Made by a program: the position numbers and the translations under genes. 47,624 nucleotides of DNA from Anaerolineae bacterium (GTDB taxonomy: Bacteria; Chloroflexota; Anaerolineae; Promineifilales; Promineifilaceae): assembly GCA_030425205.1 (NCBI GenBank), contig JAUIAP010000046.1, positions 1 through 47,624 of the forward strand, in the 5' to 3' direction. Shown one piece after another: positions 1 to 10,100 of this stretch. Below the pieces are notes generated by a model. It saw only the letters and a program-made list of their open reading frames with translations, ran no database searches and was not told the origin of the DNA. Numbering within the stretch: position 1 is the first letter of the stretch; every line of letters begins with the position of its first letter.

Positions 1-87
1 CATGACCAGCAATTCTTAGTCTATCGTCTACAACGCGGTAGAGCCTACAAGTTTTTTGTCCTTGTTTCTCAGCCCTCAAACCCTTAA
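1..87 (+). CDS. C-terminal fragment of an unknown protein (runs off the left edge)
   Basis: Frame 1 is open from the first base and ends at the TAA at 85-87, giving a 28-residue C-terminus that begins HDQQFLVYRL and ends VSQPSNP. Nothing in it identifies a family. Its stop lies 20 bp before the stop codon of the oppositely oriented transposase fragment, so this could be the gene the insertion sequence landed behind. An open frame this short could also be chance. Confidence 0.3.
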   Translation, partial: HDQQFLVYRLQRGRAYKFFVLVSQPSNP

Positions 88-106
88 ACTACTAATTGGA
101 GACGCA

Positions 107-385
107 TTATGTCTGACACGACCAATCTATCCTTGTCTTAACTGCATTCGCTGTCTCTCTATCGGTCAAGTTTTCCATAAATTGCAACACTGTCGCCATC
201 GCCAGACAACTGGGACTCACCGCTGGCTGTCCCTTATTTGAATACAATCGCACAAATTCACTGTCCTCGAACACCACCCCTAACTCATCGCGCAATTTCA
301 TCAATTTATTGCCTTTTGGAAAGATTGCATTCGCTACTTCTGCCGTCATTTCTGGTATTTCGTCAAAATATTCGGGGGTTAACAT
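107..385 (-). pseudogene. Truncated IS1182-type transposase, N-terminal DUF772-like domain only
   Basis: The 92 residues match the start of IS1182-family transposases: MLTPEYFDEIP, then a stretch with LATVLQF-like spacing (AMATVLQFMENL), then TDRETANAVKTRIDW, which in full-length relatives leads into the DDE catalytic domain. After RIDW the frame reaches a stop within four residues, and no continuation is visible in the remaining 100 bp in any frame, so about 80 percent of a usual 450-500 aa protein is missing. I chose the ATG at 385 because AAGGAG lies 6 bp upstream of it. The upstream part of the frame (386-430) lacks such a site. The fragment abuts the Tn3 element and is presumably inactive. 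Confidence 0.7.
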
Positions 386-491
386 TGTTGCTCCTTCTGA
401 TCTACTTTCCAGCAAATTATACGGGAGCATTCCGCATTTCGGCTCTCAATTGATTTCGCCAACAGAGTCCATAAACGTGCGAAAATGCACG

Positions 492-3395
492 CTAGGGACG
501 AACAAGGGAGGGGTCAAAAAAGTACTGACCATAGAGAATGACATTGCTCCAACGAATGGGGCTGATGCGAGAAAGCAGCGACAGATCAACGCCAGCGGCA
601 TCAGGGTCGCCGTGCTGGATGGCACGGGAAATCTCTTTGGCTTGCCAGTAGATGATGCAAGCCATGATGAGGGTGAGGGAGCTAGCGGTGTTGCGCTGCC
701 CATGCCAATCACGGGCATCAATCGTGCCTTGTTTGCCATAAGCGACTTGACGAGCCAGCGCGTGGAGTTGCTCGCTCTTGAGGAGGCCGCGCCGCACCTT
801 TTGACGAACGAGCGGGTCGGAAAGGTAGCGCAAAATGTGTTCCGTTTTGAAGATGCGACCAAGCTCGCGGTTGGCGCGATAGAAACGATTCTTACCACTG
901 TAGGCAACCAAGCGCCTGAGAGCCGTTGATGCAGTGACGTGACCAGAGGCGAGAGAAGCGTAGAAGTGACCGATGTGGTTCCATTGGTCGTAAACGATGT
1001 TGAGATTGATGCGATGGTCTTTACGCGCCAGCAAGGGGGCGAGGTCGCCGTAATCGTAATCGTCGTCAATGTAGTAGATGCGCTGCTGCTGAATGCCGCG
1101 AATGCGTGGTGAGAAACGGCGACCGAGCATGGCAAAGGCGGCGAAGTTAAGCTCAGTGTACCCATGTGTGTCGGTGTAATGCTCTGTGAGCATCAAATCG
1201 CTCTCATTATAGAGAAGGCCATCGAGCACAAATGCCGCATCACGATTGTTGCATTCGATGACGGTGCTGTAGAAAGGGGCATAGTTATCAGCGATGAAGG
1301 AGTAGAATTCAAGCGCATAATCGTTCATGCGATGACTCCAATTTTGTTGCAAGACATTGCGTTTGAAGCGGAAGCGTTGCCCATCACTGCTTGACGTTGT
1401 GCCGGCACCCCAAGATTGTGTGATCTGTAGCTGACTCATTGCGTTGACAACCATTGCCAGTGCCTGTCGCTGGGCGGAGTCGGTCATCTGCCAATCTGTA
1501 ATCCGTTCGAGTTGTGGATAGGTGACGTTGTCGGTCAGTGTTGCCATCGTATAAATGCCAATGTTGCAGCCATGCGCCATGATGGCGGCAATGATCGGAC
1601 AGATTTCAGCGGAAGTTCGTTGTTGATTGGGAAGCAGAAAGGCAGATGAAAAATGCAGGTCGTTGTCAACCTCGATCAACAAATCGGGGAGTCGAATCTG
1701 TCGTCGTTGCGTTTTGAGCCATTGGCGGAGGATTGCGAGTTTTTCAATCTCAGTCGCAGATAGCTCATCGGTCGCATCGACTGACAATTTCCAACCGTCG
1801 TCAATGGAGGCAAACGGATTGGTTGCTAGACCTGCTAGAAAACGGTCATAAGCTGTCTGCAAGCGATGGGTGAGATAAGTCACGGCCTCATCTGGGTCAG
1901 CAGGCAATCCCGCCTGCTGAAAAAATTGTGTGCGTTGCTGTTGCCATGCCGTTTCTGGAATAAACAAGTCAGCCAATCGGCCGAAACGAGTACTATGCTG
2001 CACATAGAGATTCCCAACACGAATCTGGTCACGAATAACGGTCAGCAACGCACACTCCCATGCAGCGCGATTGATCTTGCCCTCAACAATCACGAATCTG
2101 CGCCACTTTCTGGGTATCCAGCCAATGGGTGTATCGCTCGGAAGTTCTTGGCGTAATCGTGTATGGTTGCGCTTTTTGAGCAACGTAAATGCGGCTAGTA
2201 AATCAGCCATTGCGCCATCATCTTCAGCCACAAGGGTAATGGCATCGATAAAGGCGGGTGCAAAGCGACGGATATAGGAAAAACGACGTTGAACAAAGTA
2301 GAAGGGGTCACTGTAGATACCAGTCAACCAGCTCTCAACCATTGCCGCTTGTTTTGCCAATTTGTCCCGTTCGATCTTTTCAAATGCTGCTGCACGCAGT
2401 TGACCATCAGTGATCTCGTCGTCCAAGAGTATTTGGGAAAGTGTGGTGAATGAATGCAAGGCGCGATTGAGTGTTTGTCGCCGCTTACGATTCTCGGCAT
2501 CGACAGTTTTTTGAGCGCGTTTGTGAATGGTGTTCAACAGCTTATGCTGCATATCAACCACATGGTCTGTGGTGCTGTGATAGGTCTGGCGCAGGAAACA
2601 GACGAGCGTTGCATAACGGTGTGCGGGGAGTAGTTGCAGCAAGCGGTCAGCCGAACAGCGGCTGGCATAACGCGCTAAACTGCGTTGATAGTTGTTGTTG
2701 AGCCAACTCAGATCAAGCGACAGCACGCCAGACAGTCCAATGGCAATTAGATTCTCAGCGAGCTGAACCATCCCTTTGGGTGTGGGATGGCTTGGTGGTT
2801 GCTTTATCCTAAATAATGCTGAACGCTTTTGGGCAGTTGAGGCCAGCCATTCGTCCAGATGTGCTTGCAATGGTTGGCTCAGTTGTGCGCTGATGCGTTC
2901 GTAGATGTAACTGCGAGCCGCATGACGTTGTGTGATGATGATGCGGCGCAGTGTGCTGTCGGCTGGCAGTAAAACATTGGCAGTTCGCAGAAACAGCTTG
3001 GCCTGATTCAAAAGCGCCTCTGTCTCTAACAGACGGCAAGCCTCATTGAATAGATAGGGTTCAAGGAGCTTGAGTGCCTCGTCTCCAAATGTATTGAGAT
3101 TGAGGTAGTTGATAATCGCTTGGCGATGTTCGCTGATCGTTTGACGACGTTGTGTGTATTGTTCAATTGCGGCGATGTTGATATTGAGTTGCACACTGAC
3201 ATAGACAAGTAGCTCATCCACGATCTCAAGCGGTTCGGTCACTGGAAAGCGATGGGTGATTTGGACAAAGGCCAGCTGATAACCAAAACCAAGTTGAGTG
3301 TGCGCTCTGCGGCGTTTGGCGATTTCTCGACGGTCAGCGTCGCTCAAGGTCGCGTGCTGCAAGATGAGGTCATGTGAAAATGCGGAATTTGACAT
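492..3395 (-). CDS. tnpA: Tn3-family transposase TnpA
   Basis: A 967-residue protein of normal Tn3-family length. The N-terminus has the DNA-binding region with the typical opening (ADRREIAKRRRAHTQLGFG), and the C-terminal half has the DDE catalytic domain. The motif HYTDTHGYTE, around residue 735, carries one of the catalytic aspartates. DARDWHGQRNTASS followed by LIMACIIYWQAKE near the C-terminus is the signature block that ends Tn3 transposases. The protein performs replicative transposition between terminal inverted repeats, forming cointegrates that the divergent resolvase separates. The ATG at 3395 has only a weak ribosome binding site, usual for a transposase. The frame shows no internal stop, so the gene appears intact. 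Confidence 0.95.
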   Translation of the reverse strand: MSNSAFSHDLILQHATLSDADRREIAKRRRAHTQLGFGYQLAFVQITHRFPVTEPLEIVDELLVYVSVQLNINIAAIEQYTQRRQTISEHRQAIINYLNLNTFGDEALKLLEPYLFNEACRLLETEALLNQAKLFLRTANVLLPADSTLRRIIITQRHAARSYIYERISAQLSQPLQAHLDEWLASTAQKRSALFRIKQPPSHPTPKGMVQLAENLIAIGLSGVLSLDLSWLNNNYQRSLARYASRCSADRLLQLLPAHRYATLVCFLRQTYHSTTDHVVDMQHKLLNTIHKRAQKTVDAENRKRRQTLNRALHSFTTLSQILLDDEITDGQLRAAAFEKIERDKLAKQAAMVESWLTGIYSDPFYFVQRRFSYIRRFAPAFIDAITLVAEDDGAMADLLAAFTLLKKRNHTRLRQELPSDTPIGWIPRKWRRFVIVEGKINRAAWECALLTVIRDQIRVGNLYVQHSTRFGRLADLFIPETAWQQQRTQFFQQAGLPADPDEAVTYLTHRLQTAYDRFLAGLATNPFASIDDGWKLSVDATDELSATEIEKLAILRQWLKTQRRQIRLPDLLIEVDNDLHFSSAFLLPNQQRTSAEICPIIAAIMAHGCNIGIYTMATLTDNVTYPQLERITDWQMTDSAQRQALAMVVNAMSQLQITQSWGAGTTSSSDGQRFRFKRNVLQQNWSHRMNDYALEFYSFIADNYAPFYSTVIECNNRDAAFVLDGLLYNESDLMLTEHYTDTHGYTELNFAAFAMLGRRFSPRIRGIQQQRIYYIDDDYDYGDLAPLLARKDHRINLNIVYDQWNHIGHFYASLASGHVTASTALRRLVAYSGKNRFYRANRELGRIFKTEHILRYLSDPLVRQKVRRGLLKSEQLHALARQVAYGKQGTIDARDWHGQRNTASSLTLIMACIIYWQAKEISRAIQHGDPDAAGVDLSLLSRISPIRWSNVILYGQYFFDPSLVRP

Positions 3396-3506
3396 AGATT
3401 TATGTCCGTTTTGCTGAATAGGGTTGACAAGCGATACAATCCCGCAAGATGATAGACGATGACACAGATTGTGACGAGAATTAGGTTATTTTCGTTTGAG
3501 CAACAA
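3396..3506. promoter_or_regulatory. Intergenic tnpA/tnpR control region, probable res site and resolvase promoter
   Basis: In Tn3 elements with divergent tnpA and tnpR the resolution site and both promoters lie in the gap, and this 111-bp interval has about the length of a three-subsite res. A consensus -35 hexamer TTGACA is at 3424-3429. The best -10 at a 17-18 bp spacing is a poor AGATGA/GATGAT near 3447-3453. I could not assign individual resolvase subsites by eye. Confidence 0.45.
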
Positions 3507-4130
3507 ATGGGCAAGATTCTGGCTTACATTCGCACCTCCACCGACACCCAAGACCTCAACAACCAAAAGCTGGAGATTTTGGAATACGAACGTCGGGAAG
3601 GGATTCGCATCAGCGACTTTATCGCCGTCTCTGCTTCCTCTCGTCGCACCAAGCGGCAACGGCGTATCGAAGAGTTGCTTGACCGCCTTGAGCATGGTGA
3701 CACCCTCATTGTCACTGAATTGAGTCGGCTCGGACGTAGCACTGGTGAAGTGATTGAGTTGATCGATGAGTTGCTTGCCGCTGGCGTGCAGATTCTGATT
3801 TTGAAGGAAAATTTGCGGCTGGAAAAAGGCGTGGATGATATTCAGTCACTTACCATGGTGACATTCCTTTCGCTCTTTGCTCACATGGAGCGCATGATGA
3901 TTAGTCGTCGCACCAAAGAGGCTCTCGCCGCCAAAAAAGCGCAAGGTGTCCAGCTCGGCAAACCCAAAGGCACTATCCAGAATAGCGTCTACGACAAAGA
4001 CCGTGACCGCATTCGTGAGCTACTCCACTTGGGCGTTTCTGCTCACCACATCTCCAAGCACCACTTAAAGTATGGCACTCCCTCCAGCCTCAACTATTAC
4101 ATCTTGACCCGCAAGTTGCGTCCCTCTTGA
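3507..4130 (+). CDS. tnpR: Serine resolvase TnpR of the Tn3 element
   Basis: A 207-residue resolvase/invertase-family serine recombinase. The N-terminal catalytic domain opens MGKILAYIRTSTDTQ, with the nucleophilic serine at about residue 11 in IRTST. TELSRLGRSTGEVIELID is the usual second active-site block, and a long helix (AHMERMMISRRTKEAL) connects to the DNA-binding C-terminus. That tail (RIRELLHLGVSAHHISKHHL) has helix-turn-helix spacing. The protein resolves cointegrates at res. An in-frame ATG at 3459 would add 16 residues; I chose 3507 because family members start directly before the ILAYIR strand, although neither start has a good ribosome binding site. It ends convergently 70 bp from the stop of the giant surface-protein gene. 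Confidence 0.93.
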   Translation: MGKILAYIRTSTDTQDLNNQKLEILEYERREGIRISDFIAVSASSRRTKRQRRIEELLDRLEHGDTLIVTELSRLGRSTGEVIELIDELLAAGVQILILKENLRLEKGVDDIQSLTMVTFLSLFAHMERMMISRRTKEALAAKKAQGVQLGKPKGTIQNSVYDKDRDRIRELLHLGVSAHHISKHHLKYGTPSSLNYYILTRKLRPS

Positions 4131-4199
4131 GATGTGGCAGGTTTTTGCAACCATTCCGAATTTGACTCGATAGGTGACGACACCGTCACTACCTTGCCG

Positions 4200-7100
4200 C
4201 TAATCCTTCGCCACAATCGGCAGATACAGATCAAACTGCCCATCCAACGTCGAGAATGCGCCAACCCGCATCACGTTCCCCGCGTTGTCGATAGCGACAA
4301 CGTAGAACATGTACGTCTGTTCATCCGTCTGCGGCATGTCGATGTGCCAATCGGTGTCGCGCACCTCAACGGGCAGAATGACGACCCGATTTTGTGAGAA
4401 GTGTGCTTCGATGTAGACGGAGGCGATGCCGTTGGTATCGGCCGCGTCGATGGTGACATTTCGGCCGAATGCCACCTCAACCGCAACCTCTGGCGCAATC
4501 GTGTCGAGCAACACGTTCACGGGTGTTGCAACAGAACGATTCCCCGCACTATCCACCGCATAAAGCGACAGATTAACAGGCTCTTCCGTCTCGATGCTGT
4601 TCGTCATCGGCACGGTGTACGACCATGTTGCGTCGGTGTTGGTGGGCAATGTGCCGGCCGTTAGCTGGAGCGTTGCGCGTTGGTAGGAGCCATTATCGGC
4701 CGATGTGAAGTAATCACACAGCACCAACACCCAATCCCCTTGCGCCGCCAATCCACGCAACGAACTCAACACGCCGACGGGTCGCAGCACATTCTCGTAA
4801 TGCCCCGCACCCAGCGTGTGATCGCCGCGATCCGCGCTCACCACGCCGTCCGCATCATCCGACAGCCAAACGTCGTAATTCGCCGTTTGCCCAGCCGCAT
4901 CCCACAGCAGCGGCACGTACTCGCCCGTTGGGGCTTGCAACCATGCCGACACATCGTAACGATACGAATGCGCGATGCTCAGACCAATTTCGACATCGAC
5001 AACCGTGAACGCCTCAGCGACGCTAAAAACGCGATGGATTTCGTTGCCGCTTTGACACCCCTGCTCTGCGCCGAGCGGCAGTGCCACCGCTGGCACATCG
5101 TCGTACACATGCACCGTCTGCGGCAGCGTCGATTCCGTCACGACCACCTCGCGCCGTTCGCATACGTCGTTTTCGTCGCAGATGTCCACCGCTTGCACCA
5201 GTCGATTGTCGGTCAACGAACCCGCCAGCGTCGCCTCATTCTGCCCCAGCACGCCGTCTGCAATGGCGATTGCCGCGTCAGAACCGAGCGTCAACGCAGG
5301 CACGATGGTGTCCACCGTCAGCGGTAGCCACGCCGTCCAATCCCCCTGCTGCCCATACTCGTCCGTTGCTCGTGCGCGAACGCGATACACGTCCCCATCT
5401 TCTGCACCATCGGCCGACCATTCACACGCCCAGCGTCCATCACTGACACCATCCGTGCAGCTAACTTGCGTCGTTGCACCTGATGGCTTTTGAATCCGTA
5501 GGTCAACCTGCGCGATCTCTGACTCGTCAAACGCAAAGCCGTTGAGCGTCTGATCGCCGCCGCCGATCAACAGCGAGTCGGGGTCAAGCCCGACGGTGGG
5601 AGCCGTTTGGTCGAGCGCGTAGGTCATAAACGCCCACTCTAGCTGATTGTGGAACGGCGAGCCGTCGCTGTCATAGACGACCAAATCGAGGTTGGCGAGA
5701 CCACCCGCCAAGTTACCCGCGTCAAACCCAAAGTCGATCACGCCGTTCACGTCCAACGTCACCGATTGACCGGGCGCGAGATCGCCCAGCGACACGATCA
5801 GCGAATAGAAGTCGCCAAACTGGTCGCTGTTGGCGTTGCCGTCGGGCAGACGCAAGGGACCAAACGTCAACATGTCGGCGATGACGGCATGTGCGGTTGT
5901 GTCGCCGCGATTGGTCAGCGTCAGTTGATAGAGAACCGCGTCCCCATCACCGACGACGTGGGTGTTTGCCTGTCGGCCGAAAAGTTCATCGTGTGCATCC
6001 CACGTCTCACCACCAGCGGCGGCGGCGCGTGTTTGGCTGTTGGGGCGCGTCGTTCCCAGCGAACCCGGTGCGCCGGGCAAGCGATCTGCCTTGTCTTCAG
6101 AGGCTGCGCCGCGTGTGCGCCCCTCGGCCGTCCGTTGGCACGCTGGCGCGTTCGGATTGTCGGCACACAAATCAGCCAGACCCGCATCCCAGTTGGCGGC
6201 ATCGGCAAATAGCGGAACCTCTGCCATCACGTCAAACAGGCTATCCCCTAAGAATCGCCATGATTGGGCGGCGGGTTCGGCCGAAAGTTGCGTCAACACA
6301 TTATTCCGTTGGGTGCTTGCCCCAGCCGTCCGCCCCGTGTTAACCGATCCATTCGGACACACGCCAGCCCCCACATTCGACCAGCGATACGCCTGCGTCA
6401 GCGCAAACAGATGCACGTCATCCGCCAGCGCGTGTTCGAGCAGTCGCGGACTGTTCACGGGGTTGTTGGCGGGAGCCGTTCCCCAAATCCGCAGGTCGTC
6501 CTCTTCGCTGGCGATGGCGACGATGGAGAGCGGCTGGTTGTTCGGGTCGGTCATACCGATCTTGTCAAACGCCACCCCAAGCTCCGTCGCATTGCCGTCA
6601 AACAGATAGTCCAATCCCTGCGTGGCGACCCAGCTTGCGCCGTCCCACCAATACAAGGAAGCGGTATCACCATCTTCCACATAAATCACATAGTCGGCTC
6701 CAAATCCAACATCCGTCGGAGCCAACGCTTCCCGACTGCCGTTGCGATTCCACCGCTGTTGTGAAATCGCACGGGTGTCGCCACCGTCACGACTCGCGCC
6801 GCCGTTCCCCGCCGTGCTGGGCAGGTAGACGAGCGTATCGTCTGTGCCATACGGGTTGTAGGCGCGGTCACTGCCGCCGAGCGTCGTGTCGAGATAGATG
6901 AACAGATCGCCGTCGTCGTTCCAATTTGCGCCCGTCCACGTCATGCGGAGCGTGTCGGCATCCCACGTCGTATAGAACGCTTGCGCTGCATCGAGCGCGG
7001 CAAACGCCAGCGCATGGTCACGCGCCCGCACATCCGTGCCGAGCAGCGCACACCCTGAATTGCGCCAGCCGCCGTAGTCGAGCGCGGTCACGTCAGGTGT

Positions 7101-10100
7101 TTGCGGGCTATCGACGTAGATCGGACCGACCTCGTAAGTTGCCACATTGCCAGCCGCATCGGTGACAAACAGTTGCGCCGTCACCGTTTGCGCCTCACCC
7201 GTCGTGCGCGAAATCGTGCCGCTTGCCGCCACGTCGCCGACGAACTGCTGGTCATCGACCAACCAGCCCGCCCGCACGTCGCCGCCTGTGCCAGCCTCCC
7301 ACGTCAGTTCGAGCGTTCCCGTCTCGTTGAGCGTATCGTTTGCGCCCAACGCTGCGCCGTTGAACGTCACAACGGGGTTGTGACCGCTTGGCGCAACCAC
7401 ATCGAGCAAGATCGGGACGGTCTGCGTCACTTCGCGCCCCGCCACATCGACGGCGCGGATCGTCAAGTCAGCCGTTTCACCGTCAGGCAAGTTGAACAGG
7501 TCAACGGGAATCTGCGCCGACCAGCTATCTCCCAGATAGTACGGTATGCGCGTGTAGCTTTCAGTCGGCGTTTTTAGCAGCGGCGTGCCGTCAAAGAATA
7601 CGTCAAAGGTTCCCAGACCGCCAACCTCACGAAGCGAACCGCCGACAGTAATGAATCCGCCTGTCAAGTCGTCTGCGTTGAGCGTAGATTCTGCTACATC
7701 AAAGGTTGGTGCGCTTGTGTCAAGGATGATTGGATCACGATACGTTTGTAGGAAGGTATGACCGTTCGCATCTGTAGCGCGGGCGGAGAGCGTATGGCGA
7801 CCTTCCTCATCAATCAACACCGATGCGACAAACTCTGTCCTTGATATCGTGCCGCTTGCCCAATCCTGACTATAGAACGGCGTTCCATCGAGCGACAGTT
7901 CTAATGATGTGAGGGTTGCGTCAGCTACGGCAAACCCACTCACAGTGATCGTCTGCGTCGCCGTCAACAGGCTCTCTTGCGATATATTGATGCCAATCGA
8001 GACGGGGTCGTCTTCGATTAGCGTCGGTGTCTGTTCGACTGAACGGGCAGCCAACTTTTGCGTCACGCAATGCCCAACATTGTCACATACAGTCACGCTT
8101 TCATCAGCCGGCGCCGCTAGATCGACCCGTACCATGCGTAGTGTCGTTTCTGTACTGAGGAAAATATCGTCATCATCGAATGCCGCCCAGCGAGCATAAG
8201 TATCGCTAACAACTTGACCAAGGAGATCGATCCCAGCAGGATTGGAGAGATCATACACCAATGCTCCATTTCTATTAGGTATGAGGACCATATACTTTTC
8301 ACCCAATTCGATCTGGTAGAAAGCGTCACTGGGTAGGCTTGTTTCGCTGAGCTTTTGTGAGCCATCGATATTGAAAACATGTAGTTTCCTAGACGTATCG
8401 GTAGCATAAACTTTATTACCCTGAACGGAAACATCGAAGAAAGACCCATCGATCTCCCTTAGAAGCACTGGACTAGCTGGATTCGACACATCCACCACCT
8501 TTAGCGGACCAGTTGAAAAGCGCGAGGCAACTATCCAAATGATGTTTGATGCGCCTGCTAGAGGGTAAGTAGGGAATCCGGGCCTATAGACTGTAAGCAG
8601 GGTTGGGTTAGTAATGTTGCTGAGATCATAACCAAACACCTCCTTACCTGACGAAATCCAGACCTGGTTACCCATAACGGTCATTTCACTTGCGGAATAC
8701 TGGAAGGTCAAAGGGAAGTTTTGGATCCGACTTACTTCTTGTGGATTGCGCGGATCGCTCAAATCATAGATCGCCAAGTGATCCGCCCATAGCCTAAGAA
8801 GATAGTGATCGAAGGTAGCAAGCTGCTCTGTCGATCTCACACCTAATGTGTTGACCAACGTGAGTTTGTCGCCGCTTGTCTCAAAAACCTTAATATAGTT
8901 ATAACGCCAGTCGGACGGATCACGTTGGCCAACGTAAACATAGTTCTGGAACGTGGCAACATCATGGATACCTCCTATCGGCAGGTTGCTAAGCTCTTGG
9001 AAACCAGATGTCGCGCGTGCGATGCGGCATTCGGCCGAAACCCCAACCAACTTCTCCGTCGTTACCCGCGCCCGATACCAATCACTTTGATACCCGACCC
9101 GCTCGCTGATCGTTCCGCTGCCGCATGGTGACTTAAAACCACTCGCAATCAGGTTGTAGTCAGTCACGTTGGTTGAGTAGACAAACTGCGACCCGCTGAC
9201 CGTGCGCGTGAAATCGACGACGGGAGCCGTCGTGTCGATCTCGCCCGACCACCCTTGCGTCACCGCCACATTGTCGTGCTTGTCGCTCGCCTTCATCTGA
9301 ATGCGATAGCTGCCTTCCAACCCCGTCGGCAACGTCGCCGACCAGTGTTGAACACCCGCCTGTGTGGAAAGCGTCACGGGCAGCTTGCCCCACGCGCTGT
9401 ACCATGCGTCGGTGCGTTCGTGCGTCGTCAGTGGTCTTGCGTGCAGCGTCACTTCGTCGATTGCGCCGATGAACTCAGGTGAGCCAAGCGTGCCGTTGAC
9501 GGCCGACGTAAAGCCAGCCCCGCCGCCCGTCTTGACGGCGTTTTGATCGACCTGCAAGCGCATCTCGTTCGCGCTGACCGTACACGTCACCAGATGGAAG
9601 TTGCCATCCTGCGGCCACGCTTCCGTCACCGCCTGACCCGCCACATCACATTGAATCTCATCGGCCGCCGTCTTCCGCAACGTCAGATTACCAAGCTGGA
9701 AGATGTTGCCGCGTCCACCGCCGTCGTTCCGCGCCCACAGTTGCAGGGTTGGCTCGAAGCTGGTTGCGTGACCAAAGGTGAAGGGGACGGGTTGGGGGTT
9801 GGTGTTGGGGAAATCGGCCGAACCCGACCCCACAACCCCATCAATCCCTTGTGCATTCCCAATCCCATTCTCAAGTTCAAAGTGCAGCAACGCACCATCC
9901 CCCAAGAACAACGCCTTCGCCTGCTCCGCGCTCGTCGGCTTGACTGTTACGCGCACGTCGTCAATTTCACCTTTGAACTGTTTGCCGATTTCCAGCGTGC
10001 CGTCCATCGCGTAATCTGCGCCGAGCGTATCCTGCGCGACCTGCTTGCCATCGACAAACAGCGTCCGCTGCTTGCTCGCCGCGTCGTAGCTACACAGGAT

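Larger units (their letters stand above)
457..4150. mobile_element. Tn3-family transposon (approximate limits)
   Basis: A transposase gene and a serine resolvase gene are divergently arranged around a 111-bp gap, the standard Tn3-family backbone, with no cargo genes. On the left, the stretch 480-495 (GCGAAAATGCACGCTA) resembles the conserved inner part of Tn3-family 38-bp terminal repeats, which commonly end in a GAAAA..CACG.TAAG pattern, and it overlaps the end of tnpA as expected. I could not find a convincing inverted partner on the right, so the limits are estimates bounded by the IS1182 fragment and by the intact stop codon of the giant surface-protein gene at 4200. The element contains only one copy of the TCGGCCGA palindrome (1977), in keeping with acquisition from elsewhere. 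Confidence 0.7.

Noticed and set aside
428..4169. Similar 18-mers CATTCCGCATTTCGGCTC (428) and CATTCCGAATTTGACTCG (4152) flanking the Tn3 element
   Set aside because: They are in direct, not inverted, orientation and match imperfectly. Terminal repeats of Tn3 elements must be inverted, and the target duplication should be 5 bp. Probably coincidence.
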